From contig NZ_CAJXTC010000004.1 in assembly GCF_913060805.1 (NCBI RefSeq), forward strand, positions 1 to 64,000: DNA of 64,000 bases. Reading direction: 5' to 3'. The notes under the pieces are model-generated. The model was not told where the DNA came from. It saw nothing but the letters and a program-made list of their open reading frames with translations, and made no database searches. Both the position numbers and the translations under genes were made by a program. Of this stretch, positions 16,379 through 23,769 are shown in pieces. The DNA comes from an uncultured Draconibacterium sp. Its GTDB lineage: Bacteria > Bacteroidota > Bacteroidia > Bacteroidales > Prolixibacteraceae. The first letter of the stretch is position 1. Every line of letters begins with the position of its first letter.

Positions 16379-16762
16379 ATCAACATTGTAATAGTTGGCA
16401 TCGGCTCAAACATTAACGCAGACGAGAATATCGCCAAAATGCTCGAAATCCTGAAAGGAGAGGTGGATGTGCTTCAGGTATCGACTATGATAAAGACCAA
16501 ACCTATCGGAATTGAGGACCAACCTGATTACACTAATGGAGCGGTTAAAATTAGCACGGATTTAGAGCAGACCGATCTGAAAAAGATGCTCAAACAAATT
16601 GAAGACAGGATGGGGCGCGACCGGACTGGGCCAAAATTCGGACCACGTTGTATTGATTTGGATATTGCAGTGTGGAATGGAGAAGTAGTAGATGAAGATT
16701 ACTATACGCGCGATTTTCTGCGAAAAAGTGTGCAGGAGCTGGGTGGAGTAACAAAAAAGTAA
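15761..16762 (+). CDS. folK: Fusion: REP-associated tyrosine transposase (RAYT) with FolK pyrophosphokinase
   Basis: One uninterrupted 333-codon frame with two unrelated domains. Residues 1-198 are a complete Y1 HUH transposase of the REP-associated type: YHIYNRGNN (9-17), the metal-binding NHFH (53-56), LLRSYTRAI, GSLFQKHTKAK, and QYVHNNPV (152-159), whose Tyr153 is the probable nucleophile. Residues 199-207 are translated from the right-hand REP palindrome. Residues 208-333 are 6-hydroxymethyl-7,8-dihydropterin pyrophosphokinase: VGIGSN (212-217), QPDYTN (254-259) and GPRCIDLDI (294-302) with metal ligands Asp299 and Asp301. FolK follows FolB in the folate pathway. The FolK part has no ATG of its own near its natural start; Met181 is the nearest in-frame candidate for reinitiation. 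It is unknown whether the cell makes the full fusion, a cleaved product, or an internally started FolK. Confidence 0.93.
   Translation: MDIQPGFYYHIYNRGNNSSQIFFKEENYFFFLTKMKEHLLPYVSVVAWCLMPNHFHWVVYVHNLTISDTLTLSEDITKTKNRTLNQSIGILLRSYTRAIQKQEGISGSLFQKHTKAKVLIDEVVIEPAYWDTAFGTKVNLFEGKTYLEACVQYVHNNPVYSQLVRKVEDWKFSSARDYLGMRKGQIIDYELINNEGLIDTLTSSESINIVIVGIGSNINADENIAKMLEILKGEVDVLQVSTMIKTKPIGIEDQPDYTNGAVKISTDLEQTDLKKMLKQIEDRMGRDRTGPKFGPRCIDLDIAVWNGEVVDEDYYTRDFLRKSVQELGGVTKK
15961..15989. repeat. REP-like palindrome, internal copy within the transposase reading frame
   Basis: TGAT-ACC-CTAACT-CTG-AGTGAG-GAT-ATCA. It is translated in frame as SDTLTLSEDI (residues 67-76), in the variable loop after the HUH motif. 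Confidence 0.8.
16354..16382. repeat. REP-like palindrome, right copy forming the fusion linker
   Basis: TGAT-ACC-CTCACT-TCG-AGTGAG-AGC-ATCA. It is read in the same frame as the internal copy, giving DTLTSSESI at the junction between the transposase and the FolK domain. Confidence 0.82.
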
Positions 16763-16799
16763 GGTCAAATCACTAGTCTTTCATTCAATGATTTGACCT
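16762..16799 (+). terminator. Stem-loop after the folate cluster
   Basis: AGGTCAAATCA and TGATTTGACCT form an 11-bp perfect stem right after the stop codon, with no long T-run. Probably the 3' end of the folate transcript. Confidence 0.6.
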
Positions 16800-16834
16800 C
16801 CTATGTCAATGTTGGTTAATTAATCATTCTTTTA

Positions 16835-16918
16835 TTTACCCCCGGCCCCTAAAGGGGAGCTGGGCAAGTCCCCTTTAGAGCTTGTCCCGATTATAATCGG
16901 GAGGATTTAGGGGTAAAA
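16835..16918. repeat. Dispersed palindromic repeat, CCCCTAAA/TTTAGGGG type, copy 2
   Basis: Inverted relative to the copy at 2751-2814. It contains an extra internal hairpin, TCCCGATTATAATCGGGA, absent from copy 1. Confidence 0.75.
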
Positions 16919-16929
16919 TTCACCTTATA

Positions 16930-17697
16930 TTATTTATTGTTCTTTACAAACAGTTCGTTTAATCCTGAAATGCCGCCAACTTCTTCAAGGTCGGTTACAA
17001 CAAAATCGGCACCTCCTTCAGCTAGTTCTTTTTCGTTGTTTTCTCGGGCTATGCCAAGTGTTAAACCAAATTTGCCTTTCGCTCCGGCCTGAACTCCCGA
17101 AACAGCATCTTCAACAACAATGGATTTTGCCGGAGTCGATTCCAGCATATCGCAGGCAGTGGTAAAAATATCCGGTTCTGGTTTTCCGTGTAATCCAAGT
17201 TCAGCCGAAACAACACCGTCAACGCGGGCGCCAAACATCTTTAGCATGTCAACAGCTTCCAAAACCGGTGCGCAGTTCTTACTCGATGATGCAACGCCCA
17301 GTTTAATGCCGGCCTCCTTCAAATCGTTCAACATTTGTGCTGTCGATTCATAAACCTCAACTCCATCACGTGCAATTACTTCATTAAAAGCTTCATTTTT
17401 GCGATTACCCAAGCCACATACGGTTTCCATTCCCGGTGCATCGGAAGGATCGCCAAGTTCCATGATAATTTTTCGCGACTCTAAAAACGATGCCACTCCT
17501 TTATAACGCGGTTTTCCATCAACAAAAGCTAAATAATCGCTTTGTGTAAATTCTCTAAATATTCCCCCTGTTTCTTCAGCGTGTTTTTGCAGGTATTCGT
17601 CGAACATTTTCTTCCATGCCGCAGCATGCGTAATGGCGGTTTTCGTAATTACACCGTCCATGTCGAAAATAACTGCTTCAAATGCTAAGTCTCCCAT
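16930..17697 (-). CDS. HAD-superfamily hydrolase, beta-phosphoglucomutase-like
   Basis: Cytoplasmic HAD enzyme of the beta-phosphoglucomutase-like branch. Starting from ATG at 17697 it has 255 residues. FDMDGVITKT (motif I, nucleophile and acid/base Asp) lies at about 9-18, VASSSKNC is motif II, the Lys of HGKPEPDIF is motif III and VVEDAVSGVQAG is motif IV. GLGNRKNEAF and the cap sequence resemble the group often linked to disaccharide phosphorylases, so glucose-1-phosphate mutase or sugar-phosphate phosphatase are candidate activities. The frame stays open to an ATG at 17736, but the -7 box at 17724-17731 lies inside that extension and favours the shorter start. Confidence 0.88.
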   Translation of the reverse strand: MGDLAFEAVIFDMDGVITKTAITHAAAWKKMFDEYLQKHAEETGGIFREFTQSDYLAFVDGKPRYKGVASFLESRKIIMELGDPSDAPGMETVCGLGNRKNEAFNEVIARDGVEVYESTAQMLNDLKEAGIKLGVASSSKNCAPVLEAVDMLKMFGARVDGVVSAELGLHGKPEPDIFTTACDMLESTPAKSIVVEDAVSGVQAGAKGKFGLTLGIARENNEKELAEGGADFVVTDLEEVGGISGLNELFVKNNK

Positions 17698-17723
17698 TTT
17701 CAATTTCTTTTTCTTATTTGCCG

Positions 17724-17731
17724 CAAAATTA
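17724..17731 (-). promoter_or_regulatory. Promoter -7 box that decides the HAD gene start
   Basis: TAATTTTG on the minus strand, a full consensus match 26 bases upstream of the ATG at 17697. Confidence 0.5.
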
Positions 17732-17736
17732 GGCAT

Positions 17737-18074
17737 TTATTACACACGAGGATTTAAAATTGGTTAAAACTGATATTTATCGTGTTGCAAATCCGTTCAG
17801 GCACATTAAATTTGTAGCGTAGTAAAATCACAAGGTCATGATTAAATTTTTAATGGCTATTTACCTCCACAACCGAAGCTTCCTGAATATCAAAAACAGG
17901 GACGCTTACGCTATTCTGTAATTCATTGTTTTCGTCATGCTGAACTTGTTTCAGCATCTTTAAAATTAGATTCCGAATCAAGTTCGGAATGACGTCCTAT
18001 ATCATTTTAGTATTATTTCGGATAGATTTTTTCCTTGTGTTTTAAATGAAAATCTGTCCATCAAAAAAAGAATT
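17737..18074. other. Intergenic region upstream of tryptophanase
   Basis: Holds one palindromic repeat (17933-17994). The 80 bases before the tryptophanase start are T-rich. I see no tnaC-like leader peptide with a Trp codon followed by a boxA-like site, so the Escherichia type of control is not evident. Confidence 0.4.
17933..17994. repeat. Palindromic repeat of the CGTCATGCTGAAC type
   Basis: Begins CGTCATGCTGAACTTGTTTC and ends AAGTTCGGAATGACG; the ends are inverted complements. Related to the core of the element at 43170-43318. Confidence 0.7.
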
Positions 18075-19469
18075 ATGGAATTACCATTTGCAGAATCATA
18101 TAAAATTAAGATGGTGGAACCCATCTATAAAAGTACGCGCAAACAGCGCGAAGAGTGGATAAAAAATGCGAACTACAACCTTTTTAATTTACGGAGTGAG
18201 CAGGTTTTTATTGATTTGTTGACCGACAGCGGAACGGGCTCTATGAGCCAGAATCAGTGGGCCGCAATTATGACCGGCGACGAAAGTTATGCCGGATCAT
18301 CGTCGTATTATCATTTAAAAGACGCGATTAAAAACATTCTTGGTTTCGATTACTTTTTGCCAACGCATCAGGGGCGTGCTGCAGAGAATGTTTTGTTTTC
18401 AGTTCTGGTAAAAGAAAATGATGTGGTGCCCGGTAACAGTCATTTTGATACCACAAAAGGCCACATTGAATACCGAAAAGCATCGGCTGTTGATTGCACT
18501 ATCGACGAGGCTTTTGATACTGAATCCCTGCATCCGTTTAAGGGGAACATCGATTTGGAAAAGCTGGAAGCCGTTTATTCAACACATCCGGCTGAGCAAA
18601 TTCCGATGGTAATTGTAACGGTCACCTGCAATACTTCGGGTGGGCAGCCGGTGTCGATGCAAAACCTACGCGATGTACATGCATTGTCGAAAAAATACGG
18701 AATAAAAGTGGTGTTTGACTCGGCACGTTTTGCCGAAAATGCCTGGTTTATCCAACAACGTGAAGACGAGTATCGTAACAGCACGATTAAAGAAATTGTG
18801 GCTGAAATGTTCTCGTATGCCGATGCCATGACCATGAGCAGCAAAAAGGACGGCATTGTAAATATCGGTGGTTTTATTGCCATGAAAGACGAAGAGTTGC
18901 TAAAACAGGCTTCGGTTTATAATATCATGTTCGAGGGTTTTAATACTTACGGCGGAATGGCCGGTCGCGATATGAATGCACTTGCTGTTGGTTTGGATGA
19001 AGTAACAACCGGTTATTACCTTGAAAATCGTATTCAGCAGGTTGCCTATTTGGGGAACAAGTTGATGGAATGGGGAATCCCGGTGCAGAAACCCATTGGC
19101 GGGCATGCTGTTTTTGTTGATGCCAAGAAGTTTCTGGGACACGTTCCGAAGGAGGAATACATTGCACAAACACTCGCTATCGAGTTGTACCTTGAGGCAG
19201 GAGTTCGCGGTGTAGAAGTAGGAACATTGCTGGCAGATCGTGACCCTAAAACGCGCGAAAACCGCTATCCGAAACTGGAAATGTTGCGTTTGGCGATTCC
19301 GCGCCGTACATACACCAATAATCATATGGATGTTGTGGCCGTGGCATTAAAAAATATCTTCGATCGACGCGAAGAGATTGATCACGGTTACCGGATTAAA
19401 AAGGAAGCGCCAATAATGCGCCACTTCTCTGTGGAGTTGGAGCATGCTGAAAAGGTGCGTAGAAAATAA
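18075..19469 (+). CDS. tnaA: Tryptophanase
   Basis: PLP-dependent beta-eliminating lyase converting tryptophan to indole, pyruvate and ammonia. 464 residues. DLLTDSGTGSMS, the PLP Lys in MSSKKDG (about residues 256-262) and HQGRAAEN are shared by tryptophanase and tyrosine phenol-lyase. Features pointing to tryptophanase are DTTKGH, DSARFAENA, GVRGVEVG where phenol-lyase has a substrate-binding Arg, and MRHFS near the C-terminus with His where phenol-lyase has Phe. Some stretches (MSQNQWAAIMTGDESYAGS, NIGGF) are closer to phenol-lyase, so indole production should be tested. No permease gene adjoins it. Confidence 0.88.
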   Translation: MELPFAESYKIKMVEPIYKSTRKQREEWIKNANYNLFNLRSEQVFIDLLTDSGTGSMSQNQWAAIMTGDESYAGSSSYYHLKDAIKNILGFDYFLPTHQGRAAENVLFSVLVKENDVVPGNSHFDTTKGHIEYRKASAVDCTIDEAFDTESLHPFKGNIDLEKLEAVYSTHPAEQIPMVIVTVTCNTSGGQPVSMQNLRDVHALSKKYGIKVVFDSARFAENAWFIQQREDEYRNSTIKEIVAEMFSYADAMTMSSKKDGIVNIGGFIAMKDEELLKQASVYNIMFEGFNTYGGMAGRDMNALAVGLDEVTTGYYLENRIQQVAYLGNKLMEWGIPVQKPIGGHAVFVDAKKFLGHVPKEEYIAQTLAIELYLEAGVRGVEVGTLLADRDPKTRENRYPKLEMLRLAIPRRTYTNNHMDVVAVALKNIFDRREEIDHGYRIKKEAPIMRHFSVELEHAEKVRRK

Positions 19470-19477
19470 GCCGATTT

Positions 19478-21988
19478 TTATAACTGATCGGCGTAATGAT
19501 GGGTGAATTCTTTAAAGCTTAAGGCGTAGGATTCGCCCATTGTTTTTTCATATTTAGTACAGAAAATCTCGAAATTGAACTTCGCTAAATGCGAGTTATT
19601 AGCTTTCTGTAAAGCCCAGATTTGCAGATAAAGCGCCTCTTCATTCAGGTCGTCGTAATCTAAAATTCGCTGCGAAACCTTCTCAACTTCTTTCGGCTTA
19701 TTCTCTTTTTTGTAATCGGATGCCAGTTTTAACAGATTGTCAATCACCTGGTTCCCGGTAAATCCTCTCACTTCGTCGAGCCATGGCCAGTCGACACCTT
19801 TTAACAACCGGCCTTTTTTTACCAAATGGAAAAACAATTGCAACTGTTGCCGCGTCATTCCCTGTGGAATTTTACAGAGCTGAAAAGCTTCCACATAATC
19901 GCAGAAAAAGTCTTCAGAGAGATTTAAGTGTAGGTAGCCATTTTGAGAAGTAATTTCAACCTTGCTGAAATGTGCCAGAATCTTGCGCAATTTGTTGAGT
20001 GTAACCGCGCGGTTGTTGGCCACCTTTTTATCCTCAATTCCATACCACAGCGTTTCGTTAACATCCGGAATAGGCACCCCGATTCCATTTTTCATGCTGT
20101 GGATAAGTGTGAAAATAAACAGTTCGCGCACTTTTGGCGTGAAAAGATCGGTAACGTCTTCGTTATTGTTATTGATCGCTTTGAATTCGCCAAAAAGCTG
20201 AACCTGGTTCTTTGTCGGTGTTTCAGGTTTGTTGACTAAAATTGAATGTTTTCGTGCATTCATTTTTCGCAACAGAATGAAAATTAACACCAGGAAAATA
20301 AAGGCCAGAGAAGCTAAAATGGCGACGATGGTTTTAGTCGACAATAGCGTGGCAGGGGTTTCTGCCGATTGGTATGTGATTTCTTCATCGAGTGCCAGCC
20401 GGTTTATTTCTTCGTTACCCAGCGGGCGGTTCCAAATATACAGGTTGTCGATATATCCTCTAAGACTCGCTCCTCCAGAGAGGGCACTACCGATAAAAAT
20501 GTCGTTGGTGCCGGAATAGGGTGGATGGCCGTCGGAGCCGCCAACATACTGGCCGTTAACAAAAATGGCTTGCTGGCCGGTTTCCAAAATATAACGCCAT
20601 GTGAGGTGGTACCATTTGTTGGTTTCCAGTAACTCGTCCGACATAAAATCGTTCGCCCAAAGTCCGAAATAGGGATGCCCCGAGCGTAATACCAGGTGAA
20701 GTCCTCTGCGGTAACCTTGCTCGTCGTTTCCGAGGATTGCGTTGTCGCCAAATTCCAGAATATCAATAAATTTTACAAAGCAGCTAATGGTAAAACTACT
20801 GTTGGGCAGGCCGTAAAGCTCGGGATGGCCAAGATTTACATTGGCATTTTCCGGCAAACGAAGCACGTTTCCCCGATCAATATCCTGGCTAAAGGTGAAG
20901 CCGTTTCCATCGAAAGTCCGTTCGGGATTCACCACATCAGCCAATTCATTCTCGAAATGGAAACTGGCCATCAAACGCCGGTTAAGATCGAGTGGAGTTG
21001 CCAATATGGAATATTGTTCGGGTTTCACCATTTCGGCAGTGATGGTTAGTTGCGAGGGTGTTAAACTAAAACCCGGAACAAAGGGCGTTAATATCATTTC
21101 CTCACCACCGCGAATAGGAAAGCTGAATTTCCCGCCGGTGATCAGGGTTTCGGCATTTTTCCAGAATACGCGATCAAAGTTTTTCCCAACTGTCCGTACC
21201 TGGCCTTTTACTGCTTCAAATGAATTCAACTGTTCAATGATAAATCCAAAATTGTAAATGCTCTTTTCAACAAAAAGGAAGTTGGGTTTCTTGCCGTATT
21301 TTGTCCAGCTCTCCAGCAAAAAGTTAATGTATTCGGGGTATAAATTCCGGTTTACCAACGAAGTGGAAACGCCGATCGGCAAACGGTCGAAATTACTGAT
21401 TTTGAAAAGCTCTTTGTTAATGTTCGATTCTCGTTTCAGAATGGCAGAATTCGGTGTGATCTGGCTGGCTCCAATTTCCAAAGCATAGTTGGATGTTTCG
21501 TGAAGAATCCGGCTTTCGTTTTGCAACTCGCCTTCTACAAAAAATATCACTCTGCGATTGGCTTGCACCAGATATTCTATCGATGGCCACTTTTCTCCTT
21601 GCGGTAAATAAAATATCTGATTCGTCAGGCTGCTTGCGTTTATTACCGAATCCAGCACACGTACATTGCCCGAATAGTTGATGAATACCGGAATAATTTT
21701 GGATTCTTCCTCTTGTAGCAATAGTTCTATTTTTTCAAGAATATCTGAGAACGGAGCATTACTGTTTTGCAGATGTATTCCTTTTTCATCAAAATCAACT
21801 GATAATTCAATCCCGGTCCAGTTGTTGTCTTTTATAAAATCGAAAAGTCGGTTGTTTTGGTATTCGGCGGGTGTTAACTGGCCTATCAAAAAGGAGTTGT
21901 CGCCAAAATCATTGGCTCTGCCTGTCAGGCAAAACGCAATACCTGCAAAAAGCAATAAGAATAGCCTTAGTCTAATCTTAAGCAGCAT
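19478..21988 (-). CDS. Membrane-spanning regulator: periplasmic LamG domain, one TM, cytoplasmic winged helix
   Basis: An 836-residue one-component signal transducer with an unusual order of parts. A signal peptide (about 1-25) is followed by a periplasmic region (about 30-300) with no confident family; it looks alpha/beta and may be a decayed TIM-barrel/PI-PLC-like domain. A LamG/concanavalin-like jellyroll follows (about 334-530, with FDGNGFTFS, WYHLTWRY, GYIDNLYIWNRPL), then one membrane helix (about 550-573) and a basic stop-transfer RKMNARKH. Next is a winged helix of the OmpR/SARP type (about 594-690, LFTPKVRELFIF, NNRAVTLNKLRKIL), then a helical BTAD/TPR-like tail. Inference: the jellyroll senses a glycan or envelope ligand and the tail binds DNA. 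The divergent operon 246 bp away, with heptamer repeats between, is the obvious target. Confidence 0.85.
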   Translation of the reverse strand: MLLKIRLRLFLLLFAGIAFCLTGRANDFGDNSFLIGQLTPAEYQNNRLFDFIKDNNWTGIELSVDFDEKGIHLQNSNAPFSDILEKIELLLQEEESKIIPVFINYSGNVRVLDSVINASSLTNQIFYLPQGEKWPSIEYLVQANRRVIFFVEGELQNESRILHETSNYALEIGASQITPNSAILKRESNINKELFKISNFDRLPIGVSTSLVNRNLYPEYINFLLESWTKYGKKPNFLFVEKSIYNFGFIIEQLNSFEAVKGQVRTVGKNFDRVFWKNAETLITGGKFSFPIRGGEEMILTPFVPGFSLTPSQLTITAEMVKPEQYSILATPLDLNRRLMASFHFENELADVVNPERTFDGNGFTFSQDIDRGNVLRLPENANVNLGHPELYGLPNSSFTISCFVKFIDILEFGDNAILGNDEQGYRRGLHLVLRSGHPYFGLWANDFMSDELLETNKWYHLTWRYILETGQQAIFVNGQYVGGSDGHPPYSGTNDIFIGSALSGGASLRGYIDNLYIWNRPLGNEEINRLALDEEITYQSAETPATLLSTKTIVAILASLAFIFLVLIFILLRKMNARKHSILVNKPETPTKNQVQLFGEFKAINNNNEDVTDLFTPKVRELFIFTLIHSMKNGIGVPIPDVNETLWYGIEDKKVANNRAVTLNKLRKILAHFSKVEITSQNGYLHLNLSEDFFCDYVEAFQLCKIPQGMTRQQLQLFFHLVKKGRLLKGVDWPWLDEVRGFTGNQVIDNLLKLASDYKKENKPKEVEKVSQRILDYDDLNEEALYLQIWALQKANNSHLAKFNFEIFCTKYEKTMGESYALSFKEFTHHYADQL

Positions 21989-22135
21989 CTTATATGGTCT
22001 TCTAACTGGAATGATAATGTCCTTAATTTGATATTATTTTCAGTCCAAATATATTAAAATATACGTAAATCGATATTTTTTTCAATAAAAAATGTAATTC
22101 TTAAAACGCTTTTCAATCAATTAGTTACAAAATAA

Positions 22136-22187
22136 ATTAAGATGAAATTAAGACGTCGTTAAGACACATTTAGCACAAATATTAAGA
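22136..22187 (+). promoter_or_regulatory. Heptamer direct repeats, probable operator for the LamG/winged-helix regulator
   Basis: ATTAAGA at 22136-22142, ATTAAGA at 22147-22153, GTTAAGA at 22158-22164 and ATTAAGA at 22181-22187. The first three are exactly 11 bp apart (7 bp plus 4-bp spacer); the fourth is 23 bp on. OmpR/PhoB and SARP winged helices bind such 7+4 direct repeats. An inverted copy, TCTTAAA, lies at 22099-22105. Confidence 0.6.
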
Positions 22188-22207
22188 ACCAGCTAATTGC
22201 GCGCGCG

Positions 22208-22215
22208 TATTATTG
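22208..22215 (+). promoter_or_regulatory. Probable -7 box of the cytochrome-SUMF1 operon
   Basis: TATTATTG, one mismatch from consensus, 19 bases before the ATG. The last heptamer ends 20 bases upstream, in the place of a -33 element, as at an activator-dependent promoter. Confidence 0.45.
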
Positions 22216-22234
22216 CCGCTCAAATTGACGACGA

Positions 22235-23758
22235 ATGACTGATAAGACGATTAAACGCAAACACTACATGCTGTTTATTGCGGGGGGACTGAGTGTTATA
22301 CTCTTTTTACTGTTATTTAATAAGACAGTAGATTATACTTCAACAAACGATTTTTGTAATTCATGTCATGTTCACGAACATGCCGAAACCAGTTGGAAAT
22401 TATCAGTTCATCATAACACCTCAAGCGGTGTTTCTACCAAATGTGTTGATTGCCATTTACCGCCTGAAGATCAAACCGCACGTTTTTTAACCCGAAAAGC
22501 TTATCATGGATTTCATGATTTGTATGCCTACCTGACTTTGGATCCCGAAGAAATTGATTGGGAGGCCAAACGTTCGGTTGAAGCTTCAAAACATTTTGTT
22601 TACGAAGATGGATGTGTGAAATGTCATACTAATATGTTTCCGTCGACGCTAAATGAGCAAGGTTCTTTGCAACATATAAAATACATCCGTGATCCGGAGA
22701 ATAACTCGTGTATGCAGTGCCATCATGATGTTGGCCATTACCGAGGCGAAACCAACTTGCTGGTTGGACTGGAAGAAACCGTAGATCCGACAGAAATTTT
22801 CAACGAGCCTGCTGAAGTAAAAGCTTTCGAAACATTTGAAGAACAGATTCCCGGAACAGCGGTATCATTTAAAATGATTGCCATTCCCGGTGGTCAGTTT
22901 AAAATGGGAAGCCCGGCAGATGAACCTTATCGCGAAAGAGATGAAGGTCCGGTGCGCGATGTGGAAGTTGGTAATTTCTGGATGGCAGAAATTGAAGTTT
23001 CGTGGAATGAATATCTGGCCTTTTTCACTGCAACCGGCTCACAAGGACGAAAAGAAGCTGTAGAAATTGATGAAGAAACCGATGGCGTTTCAGGTGCAAC
23101 ACCACCGTGGGGAGCGCCTGATCAGGGCTGGGGAAAAGGAACACGCCCGGCTATTACTATGAGTCATCACGCTGCTGAAACTTATTGTAGATGGTTAACG
23201 CAAGAAACAGGTAGAAAATATCGTCTGCCAACCGAAGCGGAGTGGGAATATGCAGCACGCGGTGGTACACAGATGCCATATTTCTTCGAGGGGTCGCCAA
23301 AAGATTTTGAAGCCGATGGTTTTATCAAGAAGTTATTTGGCAGCAATAAAGAAGTCATCAACCAATATGTGATATCGCACTTGAATAGCCCGAATAAAAC
23401 CCAGCAACCCGATGCGGTTGAGGCCAATCCTTTCGGGTTGAAAAATATGTTGGGTAACGTGGCTGAATTCTGTCTCGATTATTACGATCCGCAGGTGTAT
23501 GGAAAATATCCAAAAGGTGTGGTGAAAAATCCAAGAGGACCGCGAAATGGAATGGAACATGTGGTTCGTGGAGGTTCGTTCCGGAACTCGCCAAAAGACT
23601 TGCGTGTGGCAGCCCGCGATTTCACCAGGACCGACGCATGGTTAGTAACCGATCCGCAAATCCCAAAAAGTATTTGGTGGTATTCTGATACCAAAAGTGT
23701 TGGTTTTAGGGTGGTTTGCGAGTACAATGACGAAATGTTTACAACTGAAAAAAATTAA
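22235..23758 (+). CDS. Fusion: membrane-anchored tetraheme cytochrome c (NapC/NrfH-like) with SUMF1/FGE-like domain
   Basis: 507 residues. One membrane helix (about 12-28) anchors a periplasmic domain with four CxxCH haem sites at 41-45, 70-74, 127-131 and 159-163, in NapC/NirT/NrfH style. From about 210 to 500 it is a formylglycine-generating-enzyme-like domain: IPGGQFKMGSP, YCRWLTQETGRKYRLPTEAEWEYAARGG, NMLGNVAEFCLDYY and VVRGGSF, ending GFRVVCEYN. The two copper-binding Cys of true FGE, expected after GGSF, are absent (GGSFRNSPKDLRVAARDF), so it should not make formylglycine. The haem part probably passes electrons from menaquinol; the SUMF1 part may be a binding domain or a different oxygenase-like enzyme. 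First gene of a five-gene unit. Confidence 0.88.
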   Translation: MTDKTIKRKHYMLFIAGGLSVILFLLLFNKTVDYTSTNDFCNSCHVHEHAETSWKLSVHHNTSSGVSTKCVDCHLPPEDQTARFLTRKAYHGFHDLYAYLTLDPEEIDWEAKRSVEASKHFVYEDGCVKCHTNMFPSTLNEQGSLQHIKYIRDPENNSCMQCHHDVGHYRGETNLLVGLEETVDPTEIFNEPAEVKAFETFEEQIPGTAVSFKMIAIPGGQFKMGSPADEPYRERDEGPVRDVEVGNFWMAEIEVSWNEYLAFFTATGSQGRKEAVEIDEETDGVSGATPPWGAPDQGWGKGTRPAITMSHHAAETYCRWLTQETGRKYRLPTEAEWEYAARGGTQMPYFFEGSPKDFEADGFIKKLFGSNKEVINQYVISHLNSPNKTQQPDAVEANPFGLKNMLGNVAEFCLDYYDPQVYGKYPKGVVKNPRGPRNGMEHVVRGGSFRNSPKDLRVAARDFTRTDAWLVTDPQIPKSIWWYSDTKSVGFRVVCEYNDEMFTTEKN

Positions 23759-23769
23759 AACGAAATACA

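Noticed and set aside
16300-16762. folK as a separate gene from an internal ATG (codon 181)
   Set aside because: Possible, but the start would lie within conserved transposase sequence; the single frame is the simpler description, and the option is kept in the findings.
17800-18074. tnaC-type leader peptide for tryptophanase
   Set aside because: No short frame with a Trp codon and following rut/boxA-like stretch was found.
22860-23758. SUMF1 domain as a sulfatase-activating enzyme
   Set aside because: Catalytic copper-binding Cys are missing and no sulfatase gene lies in the window.
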